A DNA stretch of 39,084 nucleotides from Centipeda infelix ATCC 43532 (GCF_000234095.1 NZ_JH376798.1:546585-585668), one strand, 5' to 3'; numbered from the stretch's first letter, positions 1-8,543 are shown. Program-made: numbers and translations. Notes: generated by a model not told the origin, from the sequence alone.

Positions 1-119
1 GCTCGCAAGCTCGCCACTTCCCCCGTTTCGACGGGGGAAGCTAATATGCCGTAATGCAGAGCCTCCCCCGTGCGACACGGGGGAGGGGGACCATGCGCAG
101 CATGGTGGAAGGGGCGCTT
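1..119. repeat. Interspersed GC-rich hairpin repeat, copy 1
   Basis: From about base 10 to 119 this matches 14430-14535 almost base for base. It holds two strong stem-loops, CTTCCCCCGT/ACGGGGGAAG around 17-40 and CCTCCCCCGTG/CACGGGGGAGG around 62-87, followed by a small variable hairpin (ACCATGCGCAGCATGGT) and a GGAAGGGGCGCTT end. The variable hairpin differs in sequence between copies but keeps its pairing, which suggests that structure is what is conserved. The element may begin before base 1. Its reverse translation gives a PLPRVARGRL peptide often seen as a spurious gene call, so I treat it as non-coding. Confidence 0.8.
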
Positions 120-144
120 TGAACGTCTGGACAAGACACACAAA

Positions 145-190
145 AGGCTGTTGCACGAGTCGGAATGACTTTGTGCAACAGCCTCCTATT
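145..190 (+). terminator. Terminator-like stem-loop of the CTGTTGCAC family
   Basis: AGGCTGTTGCAC (145-156) pairs with GTGCAACAGCCT (173-184), and a pyrimidine-rich tract follows. It would end a plus-strand gene left of the window. The stem core is shared with the hairpin at 14563-14604, which also lies about 25-30 bases after a copy of the GC-rich repeat. Confidence 0.6.
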
Positions 191-249
191 TCTTTTGTAG
201 CATTTTTGTGAAGTATATAAAATTTTCCTCAAAGGATGTGAACCTCTCT

Positions 250-2166
250 ATGACCGATCACAAGACTGCCGAAGCAGTCCTCAAGAAATACGACCGCGAA
301 TCAAACACCGCCCACTACACGGGGCTGCCACAGAAAATCATCGCAGCCATTGCCATTACATTCTCCATCTTTCAGCTCTACACGGCAACGTTCGGCATCC
401 TCGATGCACAGCTGCAGCGTGCCGTCCATCTTGGCTTTGGGCTTGCACTCGCATATCTGCTCTATCCCTGCCGTCGTGCGTGGACGCGCGATCACTTCTT
501 CCACCCGATCGATGTGCTCTTTGCCGTCCTCGGTGCGGCAGCACCCGCCTACATTGTCCTCCAGTACCGCGAACTTGTGACCCGCGCCGGATCCGCCACA
601 ACGGCAGATATCGTCGTGGGCGGGATCGGCATTCTGCTCGTCATTGAGGCGGCGCGGCGCGTCGTGGGGCTGCCGATGGTGACAGTCGTGCTCTGTTTCC
701 TTGCATATGCCTTCCTCGGCCCCTATATGCCGGGCGTTCTCGCGCATAGAGGGCTGTCGCTCGAACAGCTCATCAGTCACCTCTACTATACGACGGAGGG
801 CATCTTTGGCATCCCGCTCGGCGTGTCCTCCACGTTCATCTTCCTATTCATCCTTTTTGGCGCATACCTTGAGAGCACGGGGCTCGGCAAGTTCTTCATC
901 GACCTCGCGAATGCGGTCGCGGGCTGGGCGAGCGGCGGACCCGCGAAGGTCGCTGTGCTTTCGAGCGGTCTGATGGGCACGGTCTCGGGCAGCTCCGTTG
1001 CAAACGTCGTCGGCACGGGTTCGCTCACGATCCCGATGATGAAAAAGCTCGGCTATCATCCGAACTTCGCAGGTGCAGTCGAGGCAGCGGCATCCACGGG
1101 CGGACAGCTCATGCCTCCCGTCATGGGGGCGGCGGCATTCCTCATGGCGGAGTTCGTCGGAGTGTCTTACATCGAGGTGGTAAAAGCTGCGGCGATCCCC
1201 GCCCTCCTCTACTTCACGGGTGTGTGGCTCGGCGTTCATTTCGAGGCAAAGAGGAAGCAGCTCAAGGGCATCCCGCGTCACGAACTGCCGAATCCGCTGA
1301 CCCTCATCAAGGAGCGAGGGCATCTCGCGATCCCTCTTGTCGTCATCGTCTACCTCCTCGTCTCGGGCTATACGCCCATGCGTGCGGCACTCGTCGCGAT
1401 CGTCCTCTCCATCGCCTGTGCCATGCTGCGGAAATCCACGCGCATGAAGCCGATTGAGATCATCTACGGGCTGGAGCGCGGTGCAAAGGCGGTGCTCGGC
1501 GTGCTCATCGCCTGTGCGGCGGCGGGTATCATCATCGGAGTTGTCACCAAGACAGGGGTCGGGCTTCGTCTTGCCTCCGGACTTATCGAGATGGCGGGTG
1601 GGATGCTCCTGCCCGCGATGTTCTTCACCATGATTACGGCAATTGTCCTCGGTATGGGCGTGCCGACCACGGCGAACTACGTCATCACCTCGACCATCGC
1701 CGCACCCGCCCTCGTACAGATGGGCGTGCCCATCCTCGCGGCGCACATGTTTGTGTTCTACTTCGGCATCATCGCGGACGTGACCCCGCCCGTCGCACTC
1801 GCCGCTTATGCGGGGGCGGGCATCAGCGGGGGCAATGCGCTTAAGACGGGGGTGCACGCGTCGAAACTCGCGGTTGCAGCGTTCATCATCCCGTACATCT
1901 TTGTCCTCTCCCCCGTCATTCTGATGGTGGATGCGACCCCGCTTACCCTCGTCATGGCGACGCTCTCCGCTCTCCTCGGCATGGTCGCCGTCAGTTCCGC
2001 ACTCTGCGGCTTTCTCGCCGATCACTGTCGCCTGTATGAGCGCGCCCTGCTTGTCGGTGCGGGGCTGCTCATGATCAAGCCCGGCGGCACAACCGACCTC
2101 ATCGGCTGCGCCATCTTCGCCGCGATTCTTGCGCTGCAGTATACGCGCGTAAAGAAAGCGGCATAA
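250..2166 (+). CDS. TRAP transporter, fused 4TM/12TM permease
   Basis: This integral membrane protein of about 638 residues combines the small (DctQ-like) and large (DctM-like) subunits of a tripartite ATP-independent periplasmic transporter. The fused form typically works with a TAXI-type solute-binding protein and imports organic acids using an ion gradient. Many hydrophobic helices are visible, along with conserved-looking glycine-rich stretches (GTVSGSSVANVVGTG, GMGVPTTANYV, ADVTPPVALAAYAGAGISG) typical of DctM. I chose ATG 250 because AAAGGA lies upstream at 231-236 and because the resulting N-terminus (MTDHKTAEAVLKKYDRESN) looks like the family start. In-frame GTG codons at 208 and 238 are alternatives. 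No binding-protein gene is visible; it may lie left of the window. The substrate cannot be told from sequence alone. Confidence 0.9.
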   Translation: MTDHKTAEAVLKKYDRESNTAHYTGLPQKIIAAIAITFSIFQLYTATFGILDAQLQRAVHLGFGLALAYLLYPCRRAWTRDHFFHPIDVLFAVLGAAAPAYIVLQYRELVTRAGSATTADIVVGGIGILLVIEAARRVVGLPMVTVVLCFLAYAFLGPYMPGVLAHRGLSLEQLISHLYYTTEGIFGIPLGVSSTFIFLFILFGAYLESTGLGKFFIDLANAVAGWASGGPAKVAVLSSGLMGTVSGSSVANVVGTGSLTIPMMKKLGYHPNFAGAVEAAASTGGQLMPPVMGAAAFLMAEFVGVSYIEVVKAAAIPALLYFTGVWLGVHFEAKRKQLKGIPRHELPNPLTLIKERGHLAIPLVVIVYLLVSGYTPMRAALVAIVLSIACAMLRKSTRMKPIEIIYGLERGAKAVLGVLIACAAAGIIIGVVTKTGVGLRLASGLIEMAGGMLLPAMFFTMITAIVLGMGVPTTANYVITSTIAAPALVQMGVPILAAHMFVFYFGIIADVTPPVALAAYAGAGISGGNALKTGVHASKLAVAAFIIPYIFVLSPVILMVDATPLTLVMATLSALLGMVAVSSALCGFLADHCRLYERALLVGAGLLMIKPGGTTDLIGCAIFAAILALQYTRVKKAA

Positions 2167-2179
2167 ATCACGGACTTTT

Positions 2180-2215
2180 GACCGTTCGAGCATTTTGCTC
2201 GGCGGTCTTTTTTAT
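2180..2215. terminator. Bidirectional terminator between TRAP permease and sensor gene
   Basis: GACCG-TCGAGCA and TGCTCGG-CGGTC form a stem followed by TTTTTTATT on the plus strand, and an A/T tract serves the minus strand. It ends both the TRAP gene and the converging sensor operon. The minus-strand stop codon (2212-2214) lies inside the T tract. Confidence 0.85.
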
Positions 2216-3081
2216 TGCCTGTGCCGTTCTGCCTTCTGCACGGAGAACTGCTCCGCGAGATCGTCCAGATACGCAGCAAGACGTGTACGGCTGCCCTCAT
2301 GCGCGAGCTGCGCGATCATCGTCATATGGTGTCTGAGATCGTGGCGCATACGGCGCGAGCTGCGCCAGAGGGCGAGCATCGTTTGATAACGCGCCTCCTC
2401 GGCACTGCGGATCATCTGCTCATGGAGCTGCCGCGTGTGGAGTGCGTTGCCCTCCTCTGTATAGCGTGCGAGGAGATTCGATACGCGCAGGTATTGGATG
2501 AGGGCGAGCGGGAGCAGCAGCCGCGCAGCGATGATCGTCGGCTGCACCGATGTCCCCGATGGATCCGCGGCGACAGCGAGCGCGACGAGAATCACCTCAT
2601 AGCCGCAGAGATAGAGCCAGAGCCGCCGATCATCAACGGACAGCATCGGCATGAGCAGGTGGCGGATCGTATGCAGCGCGGCGGGCAGGACGAGGAGGAA
2701 CATCATGGGGATGAGAAGACATTTCCACAGTCCCGGCGGCAGTCCTGCACCGAAGAAATGCTCCGCCGCCGCACCAATCGTCCCCGCAAGCATCGGCAGC
2801 GAATAGACGAGTAGGGCGATCGAGAGCACGCGCAGCGGGCGGTCATGGATCGTCGCCATCATATAGAGTACGGCAAGCGGGCGGCACAGGAGGGCAGTCA
2901 GCGACATATCCAGCCCCGCCGTCATCTGAATACACTGTGTCAGTACGAGCAGGAGCAGATAGCCGACAAGGACGCAGCCCCGCGCAAAACGCAGCCGCTT
3001 ACGAAAGACATAGAAAACGAGCAGGTCAAAGGGCGGTGCACACACGAACGTGTGCAGCAGCCGAATCTCTGTGTCGGTCAT
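2212..3081 (-). CDS. Membrane sensor with H-box but no ATPase domain
   Basis: The 289-residue protein has about six N-terminal membrane helices (residues 10-200), a cytoplasmic helix, and an H-box RMRHDLRHHM with the presumed phospho-acceptor His247 followed by Asp248. This matches the HDxxNH box of AgrC-like GHKL sensor kinases, with His in place of Asn. The chain stops about 40 residues later, so no N-box, G-box or other ATP-binding segment exists. Its start overlaps the stop of the upstream sensor as ATGA (3078-3081), implying coupled translation. The N-terminus is alike in the two sensors (YxFRxxLRFA, then GYLLLL or GLLLL), so they look like tandem duplicates. It could be a phospho-acceptor partner for the upstream protein, or a truncated paralogue. 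Its stop falls in the shared terminator. Confidence 0.75.
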   Translation of the reverse strand: MTDTEIRLLHTFVCAPPFDLLVFYVFRKRLRFARGCVLVGYLLLLVLTQCIQMTAGLDMSLTALLCRPLAVLYMMATIHDRPLRVLSIALLVYSLPMLAGTIGAAAEHFFGAGLPPGLWKCLLIPMMFLLVLPAALHTIRHLLMPMLSVDDRRLWLYLCGYEVILVALAVAADPSGTSVQPTIIAARLLLPLALIQYLRVSNLLARYTEEGNALHTRQLHEQMIRSAEEARYQTMLALWRSSRRMRHDLRHHMTMIAQLAHEGSRTRLAAYLDDLAEQFSVQKAERHRQ

Positions 3082-4478
3082 GATCTGCCGCCTCCCTCGC
3101 AGCCATCCGTCCGTGTCGGCGTGCCATCTGCCGCACGCTCCGCTGTCGCTTGCAGTACAATCGAGACAGCAAAGAGCGCACCCTCCGCCGCAATCTCCAT
3201 TGTTCCGTTATAGTGCACCAGATGCGCGCGTATGCTCTCCATACCGATGCCGCGCTCGGTGTAGCCGCGCTTGGACGAGAGCAGGTGCTCCTCTGCATCG
3301 TAACGCAGCGCTCCGTCATAGCTGTTGTCCATCGTCAGAAAGAGCGTGTCCCCCTGATGGATGAGTGCGAGCTGCAGGATGCGCGGGGCATCGGGCGCGA
3401 GGCGCTCCAGTGCCTCGGCGGCGTTACAGAGCAGATTGCCGAGGATTGCCGTCAGATCGAGCGGGTCAATCGGATTCTCCGCACCAATCTCAATGCGGTA
3501 TGCCGGCTGTACGCCGAGCCGTTCAAAGACCGGCTGCCAATAGCCGACGAGAATGTTTACCGTCTCATTCGCACAGACGGGCGCGTAGCGCGTTTGGATT
3601 GCTGACGCAGCATCGCCCATCAGCCGCTCGATGCCTGCCGTGTCCCCGCGTGCGAGCATATCCTGTGCCGCAGTGACCATCTCCGTGAACTGCATGCGAA
3701 AAGCGCGTGTCGTGCGGGCATTTTCCTCCATCCGCGCTGCATTTTGGCGAGTGATTTCCGCCATCTCCGCCTCGCGTGCCACCTGTTCGCGCAGCTCGCG
3801 CTGCCGCAGCCGCGCATTCATGGCATAGAGAGCCAGACCGATGCAGCAGAAACCGCCGACCGCCCCGCTCAGACGCACAAAGAGTGCCGTATGTGTCCGC
3901 AGATCATTGAACGGCGAGAGCAGGATCGTGAGCACGAGAATCAGCATACCCAGCCACGCGAGCGGCGTCCATACCGAATCAAAGGAATCATCCGCAAGCA
4001 GCGGTGAGGCAATTGTGCGCCCATAGTACAGAAAAAGCGGCACAGCGATGGGGAGACAGGCAATCGTGCAAAGCCCCGAGAGCAGGAACGGCACATCAAA
4101 GAGCGGATAAGCATCCTCCACGGCATAGATCACCGTCTGCATGGCGAACCAGACCAGCCCCGGGGGGATGAGGATGCAGATCTGCTTGCCGATCGGCACG
4201 CGCGTCATCGCGAGCAGATAGAAGAAGATAAAAAAGAGAAACGGAAAGGCGATGCGCCGTGAAAATACCGTGACCGCCTCAATCTGGATGACCGCCTCGA
4301 TCCCCGTGAGCAGGAGCAGCCCCGCAATGATCGGCAGCGGAGCAAAACGTAGATAGCGGCGAAAGATATAGAGACGGATCAGATTGACGGGCAGAATGTG
4401 AACCGCCGTATACAGCAGCGTTACCAGTGGCACGGCAAGCGGATACTGCATGAGTTCGAGCATAGGAAATGCGTGCAT
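3078..4478 (-). CDS. GHKL sensor kinase lacking the phospho-acceptor His
   Basis: This is a 466-residue membrane sensor with six or seven helices over residues 10-220, a cytoplasmic coiled region (222-258) and a GHKL ATPase domain (about 300-445). The N-box reads GNLLCNAAEA (Asn348, Asn352) and the G-box RGIGMESI (409-416), so ATP binding looks intact. Where AgrC-like kinases have FxHDxxNH, this protein reads AFRMQFTEM, with Met262 in place of His and Gln263 in place of Asp. It should therefore not autophosphorylate in the usual way. I chose ATG 4478 because AGGAGGA precedes it by about six bases; a longer frame reaches 4571 without support. The response regulator gene ends 10 bases upstream and the short sensor overlaps its 3' end by four bases, so the three form one operon. 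Confidence 0.85.
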   Translation of the reverse strand: MHAFPMLELMQYPLAVPLVTLLYTAVHILPVNLIRLYIFRRYLRFAPLPIIAGLLLLTGIEAVIQIEAVTVFSRRIAFPFLFFIFFYLLAMTRVPIGKQICILIPPGLVWFAMQTVIYAVEDAYPLFDVPFLLSGLCTIACLPIAVPLFLYYGRTIASPLLADDSFDSVWTPLAWLGMLILVLTILLSPFNDLRTHTALFVRLSGAVGGFCCIGLALYAMNARLRQRELREQVAREAEMAEITRQNAARMEENARTTRAFRMQFTEMVTAAQDMLARGDTAGIERLMGDAASAIQTRYAPVCANETVNILVGYWQPVFERLGVQPAYRIEIGAENPIDPLDLTAILGNLLCNAAEALERLAPDAPRILQLALIHQGDTLFLTMDNSYDGALRYDAEEHLLSSKRGYTERGIGMESIRAHLVHYNGTMEIAAEGALFAVSIVLQATAERAADGTPTRTDGCEGGGRS

Positions 4479-4488
4479 GGGGTTCCTC

Positions 4489-5217
4489 CTATGACGAAAA
4501 TCCTGCACGCATTTTCTGCAGCATATAGGCGTGGTAGCTGTGCTCGACCTCGCTGCTGCGGCGCGTCGCAATCGGCAGGAGTGTGCCGTCCGCCAGCAGG
4601 ATGCCGTCCGAAGTCAGCTGCTGTATATAGTCCATATTCACCAGCAGACTGCGGTGGCAGGCGAGGAACATCGGCATGGCATCGAGCAGCTCCCGTGCAC
4701 GGGCGAGCGTCATATAGGGAGAGCGTGTCGTGCCGTCCGTCAGATGAAACGAGCAGCGGCGTCCGTCTGCATCGACATAGCGAATGTTTTCGATGGGGAT
4801 TCGCTGCTCCGTATAGTCAATCGTGAGCGTGATGGTAGGACGATCCTTTTTGAAGAACGGCGTGCGCGACAGTGCCTCGCGCACCCCTGCCTCCGTCACG
4901 GGCTTGATGAGATAGTGCGCCGCCGTCACGTCGAATGCCTCGACCGCGTGCTCGCGGCTCGTCGTCACGAAGATGATCGCGCAGTTCGTATTGAATGAAC
5001 GCAGAATCTGCGCCGTACGGATGCCCGTGCGCTCCCCCAGGTAGATGTCGAGAAAGACAATGTCGGCGCGCGCGGAGGACATATGCGCAAGGAATTTCTT
5101 ATCATCCGTGAACGCGCGAATCATAGGGCGCGGCATATGGTCGGAACAGATCGTGTCGAGTGTTGTGCAGAGCGTGTGCAGATCGTTCGGATTGTCATCG
5201 AGCACCGCAATCTTCAT
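4489..5217 (-). CDS. LytTR-family response regulator
   Basis: This 242-residue transcription regulator has an N-terminal receiver domain (1-120) with acidic residues Asp7/Asp8, phospho-acceptor Asp57 in VFLDIYLG, and Lys105 in YLIKPV. A LytTR DNA-binding domain follows (about 130-235), with the typical stretch FLACHRSLLVNMDYI. LytTR regulators usually control surface proteins, bacteriocins or quorum responses and bind direct repeats. It is first in the operon with the two sensors. Its promoter faces the divergent glycosyltransferase/adhesin operon and has direct repeats behind the -35 box, which suggests autoregulation and control of the adhesins. That link is inference from position. Confidence 0.93.
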   Translation of the reverse strand: MKIAVLDDNPNDLHTLCTTLDTICSDHMPRPMIRAFTDDKKFLAHMSSARADIVFLDIYLGERTGIRTAQILRSFNTNCAIIFVTTSREHAVEAFDVTAAHYLIKPVTEAGVREALSRTPFFKKDRPTITLTIDYTEQRIPIENIRYVDADGRRCSFHLTDGTTRSPYMTLARARELLDAMPMFLACHRSLLVNMDYIQQLTSDGILLADGTLLPIATRRSSEVEHSYHAYMLQKMRAGFSS

Positions 5218-5243
5218 AGAATATGCCTCCTTCTTTATAAAAT

Positions 5244-5272
5244 ATTTTATGAAAATAAGAAAAGGATTGCAA
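5244..5272 (-). promoter_or_regulatory. Promoter of the response regulator/sensor operon
   Basis: On the minus strand, TTGCAA (5267-5272) and TAAAAT (5244-5249) are separated by exactly 17 bases. A leader of about 20 bases with GAAGGAGG leads to the ATG at 5217. Confidence 0.65.
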
Positions 5273-5280
5273 GTATAATT

Positions 5281-5340
5281 TGACTGCTTTCGCGTTCATG
5301 ACATACTTTCGTCGTTTATGACCAACTTTGTTGATATTTC
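5281..5340. promoter_or_regulatory. Triple direct repeat, likely LytTR binding sites
   Basis: Three related blocks read (t)TGACTGCTTTCGCGTTC, ATGACATACTTTCGTCGTTT and ATGACCAACTTTGTTGAT, with their TGAC cores at 5281, 5299 and 5319, spaced 18 and 20 bases apart. Direct repeats about two helical turns apart are the usual target layout of LytTR regulators. The blocks lie just upstream of the minus-strand -35 box at 5272 and upstream of the plus-strand surface operon, so one array could serve both promoters. A small hairpin (TCTCA/TGAGA, 5340-5353) follows. Confidence 0.5.
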
Positions 5341-5406
5341 TCTCAGATGTGAGAAAATAATAATGGTATATATAGTTCTTTCGTATCAGTAAAACAGAGG
5401 GAAATG

Positions 5407-6369
5407 ATGTCATATGAAATTGCGCTTGGCGTAGACACCGGCTATGTAAAATACGCGGGCATCGTCATGACCTCCGTTGCCGCAGAGAATGCGGGGGAGG
5501 AGATTGGCTTTCATCTTGTTTGTGATGGGATTGCGGAGGAGGACATCGAACGACTGCAGGAATTTCGCGCCGCCTTTCCGAGGACAGATGTCCATATCTA
5601 TGACGCACGCGCGGCACTCGATGCCATTCCGTTTCCCAATGGGATTCCGCATGAGCGGATCAACCGCAGCGTATTCACTCGGATTCTCATGCCGGAGCTG
5701 GTGCCGCAGGAGCTGACGCGGATCCTCTATCTCGATGCCGATACACTCTGCGTCGGGCGGCTCGCCGGTCTCTATGCGCACGACCTCGGCACGGCACCGC
5801 TCGCTGCTGCCCGTGAGGGCGACGGCGGACACAAGGCACAGCGCATCGGCCTGCGGGGGACGGACTACTTCAACGCGGGCGTCATGCTCATCGACCTCGC
5901 GCGGTGGCGCTCCATGCAGCTGACCGCACGCGTCCTCGATGCGTGGCGCACGCATGGCGCCTCGTTCCCCCTCCTCGAACAGGACGCGCTCAACTATGTT
6001 CTGGACGGGGATTTTGCCGTACTCGAAAAGCGTCATGTGCGGCTGATGGATGCCTTTGCGCCGTGGGATGTGGACTTTGCGGCGGAGCATACCATCTGGC
6101 ACTTTCTCAACGAGGGGAAACCGTGGGTTCGCTATGCCGATCCGCGTGTGCGTGAGCCTTATTGGCAGGTGGTACGAGACTCGCCGTGGCGCGGTCTCAC
6201 ACCGTCCGAGCCGTGGGAGACGCGCATCGCCTACCTTGCGGGCTGTCATGCCGAGGCGGCGGAGGACTACCCTGCGGCGGCGCATTACTTTCACGCGGCG
6301 GCGGAGCGGCTGATGGAGTTCTATCTGGAACAGACGAGCAGGATCAATCAATCGGGACAGGAGCATTGA
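5407..6369 (+). CDS. Glycosyltransferase family 8 protein
   Basis: This cytosolic enzyme of about 320 residues transfers a sugar from a nucleotide sugar and resembles the LPS galactosyl/glucosyltransferases of family GT8. The DxD metal/nucleotide-sugar motif is in RILYLDADTL (about residue 105), and a GTDYFNAGVMLIDLARW segment of GT8 type follows. There is no signal peptide or membrane helix. ATG 5407 sits about five bases after GAGGG; the adjacent in-frame ATG at 5404 is equally possible. The stop is two bases before the autotransporter start, so it is first in the surface operon. It may decorate LPS, or it may glycosylate the co-encoded adhesins before export. The second idea rests only on context. 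Confidence 0.88.
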   Translation: MSYEIALGVDTGYVKYAGIVMTSVAAENAGEEIGFHLVCDGIAEEDIERLQEFRAAFPRTDVHIYDARAALDAIPFPNGIPHERINRSVFTRILMPELVPQELTRILYLDADTLCVGRLAGLYAHDLGTAPLAAAREGDGGHKAQRIGLRGTDYFNAGVMLIDLARWRSMQLTARVLDAWRTHGASFPLLEQDALNYVLDGDFAVLEKRHVRLMDAFAPWDVDFAAEHTIWHFLNEGKPWVRYADPRVREPYWQVVRDSPWRGLTPSEPWETRIAYLAGCHAEAAEDYPAAAHYFHAAAERLMEFYLEQTSRINQSGQEH

Positions 6370-6371
6370 AC

Positions 6372-8507
6372 ATGAAGACGAATGCAGACAACAAACAGAT
6401 GCGCCTTAGCGCACAGATCGCCCTTGCACTCACACTTGGCACAGCGTTTGTGCCAAGTACGGCACTCGCCGCACCGATCACCGCGTCCCAGACCTATACC
6501 GCTGATACGACAGAGACGCGTGATGTGGAGATAACGGGCGATACGATCACCGTGAAGGGCATCGATCAGGATACTCCCACGTCAAGCCATGCGAATCGTA
6601 CGGCAATCCTCAAGGGAAATGTCAAGATTATAAATTCGTCGGGCAATATCCTCGCGGCACTCAGTCACGGGGATGGCACACAGGACTGGACGGGGATTCT
6701 GACGGTCAATCCTGACAGAACGAGCAAGGTGGAGCTGCGCGGCGATATTCTCGTGGGCAGACCCGATAACACCTCTGAGAGAGGCGGCTATGTCAATCTC
6801 TATCTGAAGGGAGCGGAGTCCTACTTTGCGGGCGGGATTAGAGATCTAGACGGTAAGGCTCTGCATCAACGCGGTGGCGTGCGTCTCGAACTCTCGGATG
6901 GGGCGACGTGGTATCCAAAGGGGGATGCCTATACGCTCTTTAATCCCACTCCCTATGCGCAGGATTTTGGTGAGACGAGTACGGACGGGGGCGCGAACTG
7001 GGCAGAGGATCAGAACAAGCCGCTTGGCTTCCACCTCTCGGCGAACGGCGGCATCATCGACATGGCGTTTGCTGCGCCGAATGCAGCACGCGGAATTGCC
7101 GCCGGACAGCGCACGCTGATATTCCACAATGCGCGGACGGCTCTTAATGGTGCGACCTTCCGCATCTCCACCGACCTCACGCATAATCGTGCGGACAAGA
7201 TCGTGCTGAACGGCGTGACCGGCACGAGCAATCAGTACAAACTGCAAATCGGCTTCGACCCGAAGATGAACGACGCCGCAAATAAGACAAACTATGAGAT
7301 CACGCCCTCAGCGCCGGACGGCATTCCCGTACTGGATTCCAACAATACGGGCGACACGGTAACGGCACCGGAGTATACTGCAAAGAAAGCCGTTGCGGCA
7401 GGACTTCTGACGAAGAATTTCAAGATCAAACCGACCGTTGTTGAGGCGACGGAAGGCGGCAGGAAGATTGTACGTGTGACGAAAGTCGAGATAACGGATG
7501 CAAATCCGACCCCACCGCCGACGCCGCCAACCCCACCGCCGACGCCGCCAACACCACCGCCGACGCCGCCGACACCACCGCCGACGCCGCCAACACCAGG
7601 TCCCGCGCTGCGCACCGCCGACCTTCTCATGGATATGGCGCTCGCCCAGCTCAGTGCATGGCGCGGCGAGAACAACGACCTGCATCGGCGCATGGGCGGA
7701 CTGCGTGCGGGCGGAGCATCCGGCGCGTGGGTGCGCGGCTATGGCGGCAGGACGGAGTTCGGCAGCTATCCTACGGAGGGGCGTTACAGCGGCGTACAGG
7801 TCGGCATCGACCGCGTAGCCCCGCTGAAGGACGGCACGCTCTTCATGGGGGTTGCAGCCTCAACATCGAGCGGCACGGCACGGAACAGCGACCTCGACGG
7901 CAGCCATCGTGCACACTTCTTCGGTGTGTACGGCAGCTACATGGGCAAACGCGGCGATTATCTTGACGCGATCGTGAAATACGGACGCATGACGAACGAT
8001 GCAACCGCCGTCTTTGACGGTACGGCATACACGGGCGGCTACGGCGTGAACGGCTGGAACATCTCCGTCGAATACGGACACCGCATAGCTATCAACCCGC
8101 ATTTCTACTGGACACCACAGGTCGAGCTGAACTATGGACGCATCGGCGCGGCAGACTATACGATGCGCGCAGGTTCTTTGCCGGGGGCTCACATCGCAAA
8201 CGATGCCGTCACCACACTCGTCGGGCGCATCGGCACGCAGATTGGCTGCGAGGACGAGCACGGCACGGTCTATCTGAAACTCGGCTATCTGCGCGAGTTC
8301 AAGGGCGATCTCCATATGCGGGCGCAGTATGGATCGACCTCCATTGACCGCAGCTACACGGCACGGGACAGCTATTTCGAGTACGGCGTAGGCTTTGCGC
8401 GGCGCGTCGGCAGAGCGGATCTCTATGGTGAGCTCAGCCGTACGGCGGGCGCGGATGCCATTCGTGAGAAATGGAAGGCGAATCTCGGCGTGCGCATCGA
8501 GTTCTAA
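6372..8507 (+). CDS. Autotransporter (type Va) with proline-rich linker
   Basis: The 711-residue secreted protein has a signal peptide (residues 1-33, ending in STALA before APITA), a passenger of about 345 residues rich in Thr, Asn, Asp and Gly, a proline-rich linker made of TPPPTPP units, and a C-terminal autotransporter beta-barrel of about 280 residues. The barrel starts near GAWVRGYGGRTEFGS and ends in VRIEF, with the terminal Phe expected for BAM-assembled proteins. ATG 6372 follows AGGAG by eight bases; the open frame extends further upstream inside the glycosyltransferase gene without support. No protease triad is evident in the passenger, so an adhesin or other structural surface role is more likely than an enzyme. 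It is co-transcribed with the GT8 and TPS genes. Confidence 0.9.
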   Translation: MKTNADNKQMRLSAQIALALTLGTAFVPSTALAAPITASQTYTADTTETRDVEITGDTITVKGIDQDTPTSSHANRTAILKGNVKIINSSGNILAALSHGDGTQDWTGILTVNPDRTSKVELRGDILVGRPDNTSERGGYVNLYLKGAESYFAGGIRDLDGKALHQRGGVRLELSDGATWYPKGDAYTLFNPTPYAQDFGETSTDGGANWAEDQNKPLGFHLSANGGIIDMAFAAPNAARGIAAGQRTLIFHNARTALNGATFRISTDLTHNRADKIVLNGVTGTSNQYKLQIGFDPKMNDAANKTNYEITPSAPDGIPVLDSNNTGDTVTAPEYTAKKAVAAGLLTKNFKIKPTVVEATEGGRKIVRVTKVEITDANPTPPPTPPTPPPTPPTPPPTPPTPPPTPPTPGPALRTADLLMDMALAQLSAWRGENNDLHRRMGGLRAGGASGAWVRGYGGRTEFGSYPTEGRYSGVQVGIDRVAPLKDGTLFMGVAASTSSGTARNSDLDGSHRAHFFGVYGSYMGKRGDYLDAIVKYGRMTNDATAVFDGTAYTGGYGVNGWNISVEYGHRIAINPHFYWTPQVELNYGRIGAADYTMRAGSLPGAHIANDAVTTLVGRIGTQIGCEDEHGTVYLKLGYLREFKGDLHMRAQYGSTSIDRSYTARDSYFEYGVGFARRVGRADLYGELSRTAGADAIREKWKANLGVRIEF
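7509..7592 (+). repeat. Four 21-bp tandem repeats encoding TPPPTPP
   Basis: Four consecutive 21-bp units (7509-7529, 7530-7550, 7551-7571, 7572-7592) differ only at third or wobble positions (ACC/ACA, CCA/CCG). They encode the stiff linker between passenger and barrel. Unit gain or loss would keep the reading frame and change only linker length. Confidence 0.9.
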
Positions 8508-8543
8508 TCGTATACTTTTTGAAACAAGAAAGGTCGAAGCAAA

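Noticed and set aside
41-232. Small minus-strand frame giving a PLPRVARGRL peptide
   Set aside because: It is a translation of the hairpin repeat, and the same peptide arises at 14430-14535. There is no start signal.
844-2193. A 449-codon open frame antisense to the TRAP permease
   Set aside because: It has a charged, low-complexity product with no domain. The sense frame clearly encodes a membrane transporter.
4479-4571. Longer start for the sensor kinase at 4571
   Set aside because: It lies inside the response regulator gene, while ATG 4478 has an excellent ribosome site and begins a normal membrane segment.
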